Source: Lachnospiraceae bacterium (lineage in GTDB: Bacteria > Bacillota > Clostridia > Lachnospirales > Lachnospiraceae). Taken from it: a DNA stretch of 56,655 bases. Position 1 is the stretch's first letter, and each line of letters starts with the position of its first letter. The stretch is taken from positions 1 to 56,655 of the forward strand of contig JAAWBG010000010.1 in the NCBI GenBank assembly GCA_022792535.1. The letters run 5' to 3'. A program made the translations under genes and the position numbers. Below the pieces are notes generated by a model. That model saw nothing but the letters and a program-made list of their open reading frames with translations, had not been told where the DNA came from and made no database searches. Positions 25,722 through 35,305 of the stretch are shown here, in pieces.

Positions 25722-27146
25722 ATGATAAAATTTGGAACAGGCGGATGGAGAGCTGTCATTGGGGATGAATTTACCAGAGAAAATATACAGCTTTTGGCCC
25801 AGGGAATGGTCAATAAAATGAAAAACGAGGGCGTGGCGGAACAGGGTATCGTGATGGGATATGACAGAAGATTTCTGTCAAAAGAAGCGATGCAGTGGGC
25901 GGCAGTCGTCTTTGCTGCGGCTCAGATCAAAGTGTATCTGATCAATAAGTCTTCCCCTACGCCGCTGATTATGTTCTATGTGATGCGGCACGAATTTCCC
26001 TATGGAATGATGATCACAGCCAGCCATAATCCAGCTATTTACAATGGGATCAAGGTATTTACCGCGGGAGGCAGGGATGCAGACGAGACCCAGACAAAAG
26101 ATATTGAGGCTTATATTGAGGATATCGGCCCAGGGCAGGTAAAGACAGTGGAATATGAAGCTGGAAAGGAAGAAGGGTATATTGAAGAGATCTATCCTTT
26201 AAATGAATATTTGGACAATATTATTTCCTCTGTCAACATGCAGGCGATCCGGGAAGCTGGATTGAAAGTAGCCTTAGATCCTATGTATGGAGTCAGCGAG
26301 ACTTCTCTGAAAACCATTTTGATGACAGCCCGTTGTGAGATGGCCACCATTCATGACAGACACGACACTCTTTTTGGGGGAAAACTTCCGGCTCCTTCAG
26401 CGGCAACCCTCCATTCTCTGCAGAATTATGTGGTGGAAAAAAAGTTTGATATTGGAATTGCCACAGATGGAGACGCCGACCGGATCGGTGTGATTGATGA
26501 CAAGGGAAATTTCCTGCATCCCAATGATATTTTAGTGCTGCTCTACTATTATCTAGTGAAATTTAAAGGCTGGAAGGGGCCGGTGGTGCGGAACATTGCC
26601 ACCACCCATATGCTGGATAAAGTGGCGGAAAAATTTGGAGAAAGCTGTTATGAGGTTCCGGTAGGATTTAAGCATATCTCAGCCAAAATGAAAGAGACAG
26701 GAGCCATTATCGGAGGGGAATCCTCCGGCGGTCTTACGGTACAGGGCCATATTAACGGAAAGGACGGAATCTATGCGGCGGCTCTTTTGATTGAAATGAT
26801 AGCAGTGACAGGAAAGAAACTTTCCTGTATTATGGAAGATATCCAAAAAGAATGCGGAGCGATCCATATGGAAGAGCGAGACTATAAGTTCACTCAGCAG
26901 GAGAAGGAAAACCTGCATCGAATTTTGATCCAGGAGAAACGGCTTCCAGAAATCCCCTATGAGATTGCTCATATTTCTTATCTGGATGGAAGCAAAGTAT
27001 ATCTGAAATGCGGCGGCTGGGTGATCGCGCGTTTTTCAGGAACGGAGCCTTTACTTCGTATTTTCTGTGAGATGCCAGAACAGGCGGATGCAGAAAAATT
27101 ATGTGGGATTTACGAAGAGTTTTTAGGATTAGAGAGAGAACCATAA
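25722..27146 (+). CDS. Phosphohexomutase (phosphoglucomutase/phosphomannomutase family)
   Basis: This 474-residue alpha-D-phosphohexomutase has the four family sites: phosphoserine loop TASHNP, metal loop DGDADR, sugar loop GGESSGG and phosphate-binding RFSGTEPLLR. It moves phosphate between C1 and C6 of a hexose. Its position directly after the GH94 gene suggests that it converts the phosphorylase product, GlcNAc-1-phosphate (or glucose-1-phosphate), to the 6-phosphate that NagA uses. The sugar loop does not by itself fix the substrate. AGGAGG precedes the start. Confidence 0.88.
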   Translation: MIKFGTGGWRAVIGDEFTRENIQLLAQGMVNKMKNEGVAEQGIVMGYDRRFLSKEAMQWAAVVFAAAQIKVYLINKSSPTPLIMFYVMRHEFPYGMMITASHNPAIYNGIKVFTAGGRDADETQTKDIEAYIEDIGPGQVKTVEYEAGKEEGYIEEIYPLNEYLDNIISSVNMQAIREAGLKVALDPMYGVSETSLKTILMTARCEMATIHDRHDTLFGGKLPAPSAATLHSLQNYVVEKKFDIGIATDGDADRIGVIDDKGNFLHPNDILVLLYYYLVKFKGWKGPVVRNIATTHMLDKVAEKFGESCYEVPVGFKHISAKMKETGAIIGGESSGGLTVQGHINGKDGIYAAALLIEMIAVTGKKLSCIMEDIQKECGAIHMEERDYKFTQQEKENLHRILIQEKRLPEIPYEIAHISYLDGSKVYLKCGGWVIARFSGTEPLLRIFCEMPEQADAEKLCGIYEEFLGLEREP

Positions 27147-27162
27147 TCGAACTGGAAGTTCT

Positions 27163-27216
27163 TTGGGGCAGGACAGAGCGGGGCAAAAATGATACCCCTG
27201 CAGCGGTCTGCCCCAA
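27163..27216 (+). terminator. Hairpin after the mutase gene
   Basis: TTGGGGCAG (27163-27171) and CTGCCCCAA (27208-27216) are perfect arms around a 36-base loop. The following GAAAAGTTT is not a real T run, so this may be a weak terminator or a processing site between the enzyme genes and the sensor kinase. Confidence 0.45.
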
Positions 27217-27287
27217 GAAAAGTTTAAGTCCCTTATAAATAGAGATTTAGTGAGTCGAGTCAGACTCTAAGGAGGAAGTGGAAAGAT

Positions 27288-29165
27288 ATGAGATGGAAAC
27301 GCAGGTCTGCAAGCCCGAAAGGAAGGCCCAAATCCCTGAACAAAAAAATATTGTTTTTTACGATACTGTGCTGGGTGGTACCAGTTACGGTATTTTTTGC
27401 ATTTATTACAATATCTTATCGCCAGGGAATTGTAGAGAAAACAGAAAAGTTGATGGAAGATGAGCTGAACAATGCGGCGTCCTTTGCCTCCATCCGAATC
27501 GGGGACGCTATCACCCTCTGCCAGCGTCCTTCCTATGAGAAGACCTGGGAAATGGCCTGGAAAAGTTTTGAGGAGGGAACCTCTGGCAAAAGCGGATATC
27601 TTCAGGAAGTGAACGCCAGTTTGAAGGGTAAATTTTATTTAGACGAGCGGTTTAACATGTATGCCTACTACTGTTATGGAGATCTAGAACCAGGGTGCTT
27701 TTCTTCCAGAACCGGTATTTCCTATCACAGTTATCTGGAAGAGATTCAGCCGGAGATTATGGATATCATAGAAATGGATTCCTCTTATGCGTATGTGCGT
27801 GTGGTAAAGGGGAGAATGTTTATCGTGCGGAATCTGTACACAACTGTAGATTATGTGCGGTATGGAACTTTGGTGGTGGAATTGAATAAGTACAAAGTGT
27901 TTCAGGACGTCACAGAGGAAGTACGGGAAAATATGATGGTCTGTATCGGCAGTTCAGAACATATTTTAGATTTCAGATCGGGAGAAATGGAAGATGACAG
28001 ACAGTCTTTGGCAGAGCAGCTCCTTTTAGAGTACGATGGAACCAGCAGACAGAAGACAATTCAAAGAGAAGACAGGAATTATCATGGATATCTCTATCAG
28101 GAACAGTGTGAAGGGTATCATATGGGAGTGCTGATTTTTGCAAAGAGAAGGGATTTGTATTCCAGCCTGTATGAATTTTATACCATCGCAGCGGTGATGA
28201 TACTTCTCTTTATTCCTTTGTTCTGCTATGTGATCTATTTTCTGAAACTGCATATTCAACTGCCCATTGAGCGGATGATGCAGGCGTCTAGACGAATGGA
28301 AGCCGGAGAGATGGGGATTACCGTGGAGGGCGGAGAGATGCCGAATCTGGAGTTTCAATATATGAAAGAGAGTTTTGACAGTATGTCAGCCCAGGTGTGT
28401 TATCTGTTTGAGACTGTATATGATGAAAAACTGGCCCGCAAAGACGCCCAGATACAGGCTCTGCAGGCTCAGATCAACCCCCATTTTCTGAATAACACCT
28501 TGGAGATGATGAACTGGCAGGCTAGGATGTCCGGGGATACTGTGATACCTAAAATGATCGAAGCTCTGGGGACAGTTCTGGATTACCGCATGAATCGGGC
28601 AAAAGTTCGTGAGATCCACTTGTCAGAAGAATTACAATGCGTCAATGCTTATTTCTATATTATGTCTATGCGCTTTGGACAGAGACTAGAGATCGAACGC
28701 GATATTGATGAAAAGATGTTATCTCTGATGGTGCCGCCTTTGATCTTACAGCCTCTTGTGGAAAACGCCATTGTTCATGGAGTGGAAGCTTTGGCCAACG
28801 GAACCATTCGGCTGAAAATATATCACGACAGGGAAAATGCTTATCTGGAAGTTCGAAATACCGGAAAAGAAATGACAGAAAAGGATAAAAAGAAGATTCG
28901 GGCCATTCTGGAAGGGGACGAGGCTCAGATTCCTCAGGAACCGGGAAGACATACTTCCATCGGGATACAGAATGTAAACCGGAGGATCCGCCTGGTCTAC
29001 GGAGAGGAATATGGGCTGATCATTCTGCAGGAAGAAGGCTGCGAGACCATTTCTAGGATTACCCTTCCATGGCGAAAAGAAGAGGAATCGTCAGAAAGAC
29101 GGAAAGAGACAAAAAATCAGGAAGAAATATGGCAAGATAAAACAAATAATGTCAATTCGGTCTAA
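27288..29165 (+). CDS. YesM-type sensor histidine kinase
   Basis: This 625-residue membrane kinase has two membrane segments (about residues 23-45 and 302-325) bracketing an extracellular sensor domain, then a HAMP linker and the His_kinase domain. The phosphoacceptor His lies in QINPHFLNNTLEMMNW and the ATPase domain carries QPLVENAIVHG and TSIGIQNVNRRI. Such kinases sense extracellular sugars, often with the cognate binding protein. It lies before a sugar importer, and its likely partner is the AraC-type regulator at 32502, which is separated from it by the transporter genes. AAGGAGG precedes the start. Confidence 0.9.
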   Translation: MRWKRRSASPKGRPKSLNKKILFFTILCWVVPVTVFFAFITISYRQGIVEKTEKLMEDELNNAASFASIRIGDAITLCQRPSYEKTWEMAWKSFEEGTSGKSGYLQEVNASLKGKFYLDERFNMYAYYCYGDLEPGCFSSRTGISYHSYLEEIQPEIMDIIEMDSSYAYVRVVKGRMFIVRNLYTTVDYVRYGTLVVELNKYKVFQDVTEEVRENMMVCIGSSEHILDFRSGEMEDDRQSLAEQLLLEYDGTSRQKTIQREDRNYHGYLYQEQCEGYHMGVLIFAKRRDLYSSLYEFYTIAAVMILLFIPLFCYVIYFLKLHIQLPIERMMQASRRMEAGEMGITVEGGEMPNLEFQYMKESFDSMSAQVCYLFETVYDEKLARKDAQIQALQAQINPHFLNNTLEMMNWQARMSGDTVIPKMIEALGTVLDYRMNRAKVREIHLSEELQCVNAYFYIMSMRFGQRLEIERDIDEKMLSLMVPPLILQPLVENAIVHGVEALANGTIRLKIYHDRENAYLEVRNTGKEMTEKDKKKIRAILEGDEAQIPQEPGRHTSIGIQNVNRRIRLVYGEEYGLIILQEEGCETISRITLPWRKEEESSERRKETKNQEEIWQDKTNNVNSV

Positions 29166-29187
29166 TGCTTTTTGTAGAAAATGCCCC

Positions 29188-29193
29188 TATAAT
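29188..29193 (+). promoter_or_regulatory. -10 element upstream of the binding-protein gene
   Basis: A perfect TATAAT lies 66 bases before the binding-protein start. The -35 position at 29165-29170 reads ATGCTT, a poor match, as for the GH94 promoter. This suggests an activated promoter driving the transporter genes. Confidence 0.5.
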
Positions 29194-29259
29194 ACAACTA
29201 TAAAGTAAAGATGTCGCAGACATTTTACAAACACATGTAAACAAAAAAGGAGGATTACT

Positions 29260-30537
29260 ATGAAAAGAAAACTTTTATCTATGTTGTTGGTTGGGGCAAT
29301 GACAGTGACGATGCTGGCAGGATGCGGAAATGATTCCAGCAAAAAAACAGAAGGAAAAGCGGATGAAAAGGTGACCTTAAAAACCGTATCTATGTTTGGA
29401 GGAACAGATCCTAACAAAGAATCTTACGAGGCTATCAACGCAGAATTCATGAAGGAAAACAGCAATGTGACCATCGAGGATAACTCACAGACTTCAGATG
29501 AAGAGTGGAAAGCTTCTGTCAATGCAGATTTTTCCGTTGGAAATGAACCAGACGTCATTCAGTTTTTTACAGATGCAACAGCAGACAGCATTATTGCTAC
29601 AAACAAAATGGTAACTTTGGAAGAGATTCGCGCAGAATATCCTGACTATGCAAAAGATACGCTGGATTCTGCTCTGGAAGCATCCAGGAATACAGACGGA
29701 GTATCAAGAGCAGTTCCCACTACCGGTTATTGGGAAGGACTGTACTGCAACAAAGATCTCTTTGATCAGTATGATCTGGAACTTCCTACGGACTGGGCTT
29801 CTTTAGAGAAAGCAATCACAACTTTTAAAGAGAATGGAATTATACCAATTGCCTGCTCTTTGAACAATGTACCTCATTACTGGATTGAGTTCTTGATGCT
29901 CTACTCTGCAGGAGAAGAAGAGTACGTTTCTATTCCGGAGACTGCACCAGAGGGATGGGTCAAAGGGTTAGATCTCTTTAAAACATTAAGGGATATGGGC
30001 GCATTTCCAGAAGATACAGACACAGTAGACGATGCTTATGTAGGACAGTTGTTCCGGGATAAAAAAGCGGCTATGCAGTTAGATGGTTCCTGGTATTCTG
30101 GAAATATTGAAGATACAGAGAATACCGTAGTGATTGCATTCCCAGGCGTGCCGGATCAAAAAGCAGAGAAAAATTCTATGATCGGCGGAATTTCTTCTGG
30201 ATTCTATATTACAAAGAAAGCATGGGATGACCCGGCGAAACGGGAGGCAGCGGTAAAATTTGTGATGGCGCACACCTCTCAGGCAGGCGTTCAGAGATAT
30301 TGGGAATCTACCGGAGCTGTTTCTCAGGCGGCTGTTGAGGTAACCGCACCAGAGGATGCAACACCATTTGCAGAATCCATTGCAGCTTATACCAGCAGTG
30401 CAAGCGCAATCTTAGCGCCTACCGACGCAAGAATCGGAGACGCATATAAGACCCTGGTATCTGAGATCGTAAAAGTTTCTACCGGCGCTATGACAGCGGA
30501 AGACGCTATTAACGAAACATTGTCATTGATAAAATAA
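29260..30537 (+). CDS. Sugar ABC transporter substrate-binding lipoprotein
   Basis: This 425-residue extracellular lipoprotein has signal MKRKLLSMLLVGAM, lipobox LAGC and lipidated Cys22. The mature part is a family 1 solute-binding protein (MalE/UgpB-like), with NKESYEAINAEFMKENSN, NEPDVIQFFTDA and VPTTGYWEGLYCNKDLFDQY. It captures an oligosaccharide and delivers it to the permeases encoded next. Given the enzymes of the locus, a GlcNAc disaccharide or oligosaccharide is the probable ligand. AAGGAGG precedes the start. Confidence 0.92.
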   Translation: MKRKLLSMLLVGAMTVTMLAGCGNDSSKKTEGKADEKVTLKTVSMFGGTDPNKESYEAINAEFMKENSNVTIEDNSQTSDEEWKASVNADFSVGNEPDVIQFFTDATADSIIATNKMVTLEEIRAEYPDYAKDTLDSALEASRNTDGVSRAVPTTGYWEGLYCNKDLFDQYDLELPTDWASLEKAITTFKENGIIPIACSLNNVPHYWIEFLMLYSAGEEEYVSIPETAPEGWVKGLDLFKTLRDMGAFPEDTDTVDDAYVGQLFRDKKAAMQLDGSWYSGNIEDTENTVVIAFPGVPDQKAEKNSMIGGISSGFYITKKAWDDPAKREAAVKFVMAHTSQAGVQRYWESTGAVSQAAVEVTAPEDATPFAESIAAYTSSASAILAPTDARIGDAYKTLVSEIVKVSTGAMTAEDAINETLSLIK

Positions 30538-30574
30538 GTGACAGGAATTTTTGAGGAAGGAAAGGCTGGGGAAA

Positions 30575-31537
30575 ATGTTATATAAGAAAAAATGGCCGCT
30601 CTTGATCTTCCTGGTTCCAGGACTGCTGTTTATGCTGGTATTTCTCTACATACCTTTTTTGGAAAATATTAAGAACAGCTTCTATGATATGGCAGCTATT
30701 GTGAAGATGCCGGGAACGGACTGGGAATTTATTGGATTAGATAATTACAAAAGGATGTTTACGGACCCAGATGTGCGGACAGCTCTGATCAATTCCGTAA
30801 AAATGATGGTGCTTACCGTGATCTTTGAAGTGGGAATCGCATTTGTGCTGGCGGTTATGGTGACACAGGTGAAAAGATTGCAGCAGTTCTTTCGTACCGT
30901 ATACTTTTTTCCAGTGGTAATTTCCGCTACAGCCATCGGTCTGTTGTTTAAATTGTTTTACAATTACAATGGAGGCATGCTGAATCAGATTTTGGAATTT
31001 TTCGGGAAAGAGCCAGTGAACTGGCTCTCCCCGGAACTGGCGTTTATCATGGTGTGTATTCCCACCCTGTGGAGCTACATTGGTTTCTATTTCGTCATTC
31101 TTTTGACTGGGCTCAGTGACATTCCAGATGATGTTTATGAGGCGGCTTCCATCGACGGATGCAATCGTTTCAAACAGGTGTTTTATATTACCCTGCCTAT
31201 GATGAAACCAGTATTTTTTACCTCCGTTACATTGGCGGTGACCGGAGCTTTGAAAGTATTTGATCTTCCCTGGATTATGGTGCCTAACGGGGCGCCTCAG
31301 GGAGTGACGCATTTCTTGGGAACCTATATGTATCAGCAGGCATTTGGACTGAACAATTACGACTATGGTTCCACCCTTGCAGTGCTGATTGTGCTTCTGG
31401 GAATCGCAGTATCCAGAGGAATCGGTTTTTTGACAGATGATCCGGAAGAACGCAGAAATCGAAAAGAGACACGCAGACGGGAACGGGCTATGAAGAAGGC
31501 GGCCCAATTGGCTGAAAAAAAGGGGGGGGCGGCGTAG
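30575..31537 (+). CDS. Sugar ABC transporter permease (MalF/UgpA-like)
   Basis: The product is about 320 residues from ATG 30575; an in-frame TTG at 30551 would add eight residues. It has six membrane segments and the permease-ATPase coupling loop DVYEAASIDGCNRFKQVFYITLPMMKP (the EAA motif). It pairs with the next permease. No ATP-binding subunit is encoded in the locus; Firmicute sugar importers of this type often share one MsmK-like ATPase made elsewhere. A tract of eight G residues (31522-31529) lies near the 3' end. Confidence 0.9.
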   Translation: MLYKKKWPLLIFLVPGLLFMLVFLYIPFLENIKNSFYDMAAIVKMPGTDWEFIGLDNYKRMFTDPDVRTALINSVKMMVLTVIFEVGIAFVLAVMVTQVKRLQQFFRTVYFFPVVISATAIGLLFKLFYNYNGGMLNQILEFFGKEPVNWLSPELAFIMVCIPTLWSYIGFYFVILLTGLSDIPDDVYEAASIDGCNRFKQVFYITLPMMKPVFFTSVTLAVTGALKVFDLPWIMVPNGAPQGVTHFLGTYMYQQAFGLNNYDYGSTLAVLIVLLGIAVSRGIGFLTDDPEERRNRKETRRRERAMKKAAQLAEKKGGAA

Positions 31538-32404
31538 ATGGATGGAGCAGTAATACAGACAGCAGTTCGAAAGAAGAAATCAAAAGTAAAGATCAGCACT
31601 GTTGTTATCTATGTGATCCTGATTTTTTGGGCGGTTTTGACCATATCTCCCTTTGTGTGGGTGGTATTAAATTCTTTTAAACCCTCTGCAGATGTGCTCA
31701 GATCTTCTTTTACACTGCCTAATCCGGCAACTATGATGAACTATGAGAATGCCTTTGGCAAGCTGAATGTGCTGAAAGCCTATGGATACAGTTTTACTAT
31801 TTCTGGATCGGTGACAGTGGGAGTTATGATTTTGGCTTCTCTGATGTCCTTTGGACTGACCAGATATCAATTCAGGGGAAAACAGTTTGTGCGCAGCTTG
31901 ATTGTGGCAAGTTTGATGTTTCCGGTATTTGCCACAATCATTCCTGTATACAAGATGATGGTAGAGTGGAACCTGTTAAGTAAGAATATCGCGGTGATCC
32001 TGCCCCAGATTGCAGGAAATCTGAGCTTTGCCACCATTGTGATGACTGGGTTTATGCAGAGCATTCCATTGGAAATGGAAGAGGCGGCCTATATGGAAGG
32101 GGCAAATGTATTTCAAGTATTTCTAAAGATCGTCGTTCCCCTTTGCAGGCCCTCTCTTGCAACTGTGGCAATCTTCAGTTTTCTATGGTCTTACAATGAT
32201 CTGTTTGTGCAGAAAATTATGATCCGTGATCCGATGAAATATCCGATTTCTAATTTGTTAGAGGAGATTAGTTCCCAATATGGAACAGATTTCGGTTTGA
32301 TGGCGGCTTCTGTGACCATTATTGTCATTCCGGTTATGATCGTTTACATATTACTTCAGAAAAACATCATTAAAGGCTTGACAGCAGGCGCAGTAAAGGG
32401 ATAA
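31538..32404 (+). CDS. Sugar ABC transporter permease (MalG/UgpE-like)
   Basis: This 288-residue inner-membrane permease has six hydrophobic segments and an EAA loop (EMEEAAYMEGANVFQVFLKIVVPLCRP). Its ATG follows the stop codon of the preceding permease directly, which implies translational coupling. With that permease it forms the channel of the importer. Confidence 0.92.
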   Translation: MDGAVIQTAVRKKKSKVKISTVVIYVILIFWAVLTISPFVWVVLNSFKPSADVLRSSFTLPNPATMMNYENAFGKLNVLKAYGYSFTISGSVTVGVMILASLMSFGLTRYQFRGKQFVRSLIVASLMFPVFATIIPVYKMMVEWNLLSKNIAVILPQIAGNLSFATIVMTGFMQSIPLEMEEAAYMEGANVFQVFLKIVVPLCRPSLATVAIFSFLWSYNDLFVQKIMIRDPMKYPISNLLEEISSQYGTDFGLMAASVTIIVIPVMIVYILLQKNIIKGLTAGAVKG

Positions 32405-32501
32405 TAAAAGAAGAATGTGATTGGAGAAAGGGGCAGATATCTGTGTGGTATAAGGATATTTGTCCTTTTTCCAGGTAGAAATTTGAATAGGAGGGCGGAT
32501 C

Positions 32502-33293
32502 ATGTACAAGGTCATGCTTGTGGACGACGAGCCGATTATTGTGGAAGGGCTGTCCCGCAGTATTGCATGGGAAAAATGGAATTGCCAGGTGGTGGCAGCG
32601 GCCTACAATGGATTGGAAGGCAAGAAGGTCATTGAAGAACAGAAACCAGATATCGTCTTTATGGATATCTGTATGCCGGAGATGGACGGTCTGGCAATGA
32701 TTGCCGCCATTCATTCTCAGTTTCCAGATCTGGAAGTCTGTGTCCTGACAGGATATCGAGACTTTGAATATGCGAAAGAGGCAATCCGGCTTGGGGTTAC
32801 CCGGTTTCTCTTGAAGCCTTCTGACATGGGAGAGTTAGAGGAAGCGATAGAGAAAATGTGTGAAAATCTGAAAAAGAAAGGAATCACCGGAGAAGAGCAG
32901 ACAGATAAAGAGGATTCTGCCAAAGAAGAGGAAAATGAAAAGGAGACGGATGCGGGAAATGCTTCCAGCAGTTTTATTGTGAAAAATGCTCTTTCTTATA
33001 TAGAGGAAAACTATACGCGCAAACTGACATTGGCAGATGTAGCGGAGAAAACTTATGTGAGCCAGTGGCATCTGAGTAAACTGCTGAATCGCCACACAGG
33101 TCAAAGCTTTTCAGATCTTTTGAACCATGTGCGGATCGAACATGCAAAGGAATTGCTGCAGGAACCCTCCCTTCGAATTGGAGAGATTTCAGAACAAGTG
33201 GGTTTTTTGGATCTGGCCCATTTCTCCAGAGTGTTTAAAAAACAGGAGGGGGTTACTGCCAACGAATACAGAAATAAGATTTTGGGAAAATAA
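32502..33293 (+). CDS. YesN-type response regulator, receiver plus AraC-type HTH
   Basis: This 263-residue DNA-binding regulator has a receiver domain (about 1-120) with MLVDDEP, phosphoacceptor Asp in FMDICMPEMDG and LLKPSD. An acidic linker is followed by a C-terminal AraC/XylS domain with VAEKTYVSQWHLSKLLNR and IGEISEQVGFLDLAHFSRVFKK. It is the likely partner of the YesM-type kinase at 27288 and would activate the transporter and phosphorylase promoters, both of which have weak -35 boxes. AGGAGGG precedes the start. Confidence 0.92.
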   Translation: MYKVMLVDDEPIIVEGLSRSIAWEKWNCQVVAAAYNGLEGKKVIEEQKPDIVFMDICMPEMDGLAMIAAIHSQFPDLEVCVLTGYRDFEYAKEAIRLGVTRFLLKPSDMGELEEAIEKMCENLKKKGITGEEQTDKEDSAKEEENEKETDAGNASSSFIVKNALSYIEENYTRKLTLADVAEKTYVSQWHLSKLLNRHTGQSFSDLLNHVRIEHAKELLQEPSLRIGEISEQVGFLDLAHFSRVFKKQEGVTANEYRNKILGK

Positions 33294-33314
33294 CAGACAG
33301 AAAGGGAAGAAGTC

Positions 33315-34058
33315 ATGAATCTTATCAAAGCAGAAAATTATCAGGATATGAGTCGAAAAGCGGCAAACATTATTTCGGCTCAGGTGATTATGAAGCCAGA
33401 CTGCGTGCTGGGACTTGCAACTGGATCTACGCCAATTGGGATCTATAGACAGCTGGTGGAATGGTATGAAAAAGGCGACTTGGATTTTTCCAGAGTTTCT
33501 ACAGTAAATTTAGATGAATATCGGGGGTTGAAACATACAGACCCTCAGAGTTATTATTATTTTATGAAACAAAATCTATTTCAATATATAAATATCCGGG
33601 AGAAAGCAGTTTTTGTTCCGGATGGAGAAGAGATGGATGCAGAAAAGGCCTGCAAAAATCATGAGCAGGCAATTCAGGATTTAGGCGGAATTGATTTTCA
33701 GCTTTTGGGCCTTGGAAAGAACGGACATATTGGGTTTAACGAACCTGGGGCTGCTTTTGAGAAAGACACTTATTGCGTGAATCTGGCAGACAGCACCATA
33801 AAAGCCAACGCTAGATTTTTTGGTTCTGTAGATGAAGTTCCCACTCAGGCCTATACGATGGGGATTCGAACCATTATGCACGCTAAGAAGATTTTAGTGG
33901 CAGTCAATGGGGAGGGGAAAGCCCAGGCAGTACGGGAAGCTTTTTTTGGTCCGGTGACACCTCAGGTTCCAGGCTCTATTCTGCAGATGCACCCAGATGT
34001 GACAGTTGTTGCGGACGAGGCGGCCCTTTCACAATTACCAGATGTAATTCATAAATAG
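33315..34058 (+). CDS. nagB: Glucosamine-6-phosphate deaminase
   Basis: This 247-residue enzyme converts glucosamine-6-phosphate to fructose-6-phosphate and ammonia. Family motifs are LGLATGSTPIGIYR, VNLDEYRGL, GLGKNGHIGFNEPG and the C-terminal ADEAALSQL. Length fits the shorter Firmicute NagB without the allosteric tail of the E. coli enzyme. It starts 21 bases after the regulator gene and 13 bases before nagA, so it belongs to the same operon and completes the path into glycolysis. Confidence 0.95.
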   Translation: MNLIKAENYQDMSRKAANIISAQVIMKPDCVLGLATGSTPIGIYRQLVEWYEKGDLDFSRVSTVNLDEYRGLKHTDPQSYYYFMKQNLFQYINIREKAVFVPDGEEMDAEKACKNHEQAIQDLGGIDFQLLGLGKNGHIGFNEPGAAFEKDTYCVNLADSTIKANARFFGSVDEVPTQAYTMGIRTIMHAKKILVAVNGEGKAQAVREAFFGPVTPQVPGSILQMHPDVTVVADEAALSQLPDVIHK

Positions 34059-34071
34059 AAGGAGAGAAAAG

Positions 34072-35229
34072 ATGATCATCAAACATGCACAGGTTTTTAC
34101 CCTGACACAGGGATTTGTAGAGAAAGAAGCTGCCATAAAAGATGGATATTTTGTGGAAGTGTCAAAGGAGCTGAAACAAGATCCCAATGAGATTGTGATA
34201 GACGGGACCGGGGCTTATTTGATACCAGGACTTGTGGATGTTCATTTTCATGGATGTGCCGGGCATGATTTTTCAGATGGAACCCCAAAAGCCTTGGCAG
34301 AGATCGGAGCTTATGAGCTGGCCAATGGGATTACATCCATTTGCCCCGCTTCCATGACTTTGCCGGAAGAAAAATTGTCTGCCATCTGTGAAAATGCCTA
34401 TGCTTATACAGAGCATCAGAAAAAAAGGGAGGAAAAGAAACCCTCTGGTTCCAGATTATGGGGGATTCATCTGGAAGGTCCCTTTATTGCCGAAGAAAAA
34501 AAAGGAGCTCAAAATCCCGCCTATATTCAGAAACCGGAGACGGAAACCTTTCAGCGTCTTCAGGAGGCGGCTCATGGATTAGTGCGGCTGATTACTATTG
34601 CGCCGGAGGTGGAAGGCGCTGAAAGGTTTATCAGAGAATTGGCGGGGAAAGTTCACATTTCCCTGGGGCATACCTGCTGCGATTATGAGACTGCCCTTCT
34701 GGCATTTTCTCTCGGAGCAGATCATGTCACCCACTTTTTTAACGCAATGCCGGGATTTACCCACAGGGAACCAGGAATATTTGGAGCGGCCTTTGATGCA
34801 AAACATGTGATGATAGAATTGATCTGTGATGGAATTCACATTGCCCCTGCGGCCATCCGAACAGCCTTTCAAGTTTTTGGAAAAGAGAGGGTTATTCTGA
34901 TCAGCGATAGTATGATGGCAACTGGAATGGAAGATGGGGATTATACCTTAGGAGGGCTTCCGGTGACTGTAAAAGGAAATTTGGCAGCGCTGCAAGACGG
35001 CACCATTGCCGGATCTGCCACCAACCTGACGGACTGTATGAGGAAGGCTGTGGCAATGGGAATTCCGTTGGAGGATGCAGTCCGCTGCGCTTCCTATAAT
35101 CCGGCAAAGTCTATTGGGATAGAAGATATGTGCGGCAGCATTGAGCCAGGAAAATATGGAGACTGTGTGTTATTGTCTCAGAAAGATTTGTCTGTTCAGC
35201 AGGTGATTTTAGGCGGAAAAGTATGTTAA
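34072..35229 (+). CDS. nagA: N-acetylglucosamine-6-phosphate deacetylase
   Basis: This 385-residue amidohydrolase removes acetate from GlcNAc-6-phosphate. Metal and substrate motifs are LVDVHFHGCAGHDF, GIHLEGPFI, HISLGHTCCD, THFFNAMPGF, CDGIHIAP and the catalytic Asp in ISDSMMATGM. AAGGAGAG precedes the start. Its presence beside nagB and in the same block as the GH94 phosphorylase is the main argument that the imported sugar contains GlcNAc. Confidence 0.95.
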   Translation: MIIKHAQVFTLTQGFVEKEAAIKDGYFVEVSKELKQDPNEIVIDGTGAYLIPGLVDVHFHGCAGHDFSDGTPKALAEIGAYELANGITSICPASMTLPEEKLSAICENAYAYTEHQKKREEKKPSGSRLWGIHLEGPFIAEEKKGAQNPAYIQKPETETFQRLQEAAHGLVRLITIAPEVEGAERFIRELAGKVHISLGHTCCDYETALLAFSLGADHVTHFFNAMPGFTHREPGIFGAAFDAKHVMIELICDGIHIAPAAIRTAFQVFGKERVILISDSMMATGMEDGDYTLGGLPVTVKGNLAALQDGTIAGSATNLTDCMRKAVAMGIPLEDAVRCASYNPAKSIGIEDMCGSIEPGKYGDCVLLSQKDLSVQQVILGGKVC

Positions 35230-35305
35230 CAGCTCAGCCTTTTCAGGAAGGAACTTTCATTTATGAAAAATGATGTGTGTTTGATTCCTGGAAAGGCTGA
35301 GCTGT
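35229..35305 (+). terminator. Long hairpin after nagA
   Basis: Two 21-base arms (35229-35249 and 35285-35305; cores AGCTCAGCC and GGCTGAGCT) pair fully apart from one G-U. The loop is 35 bases. The T run afterwards is weak (ATTTTG), but the stem is strong enough to mark the end of the GlcNAc operon. Confidence 0.65.
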
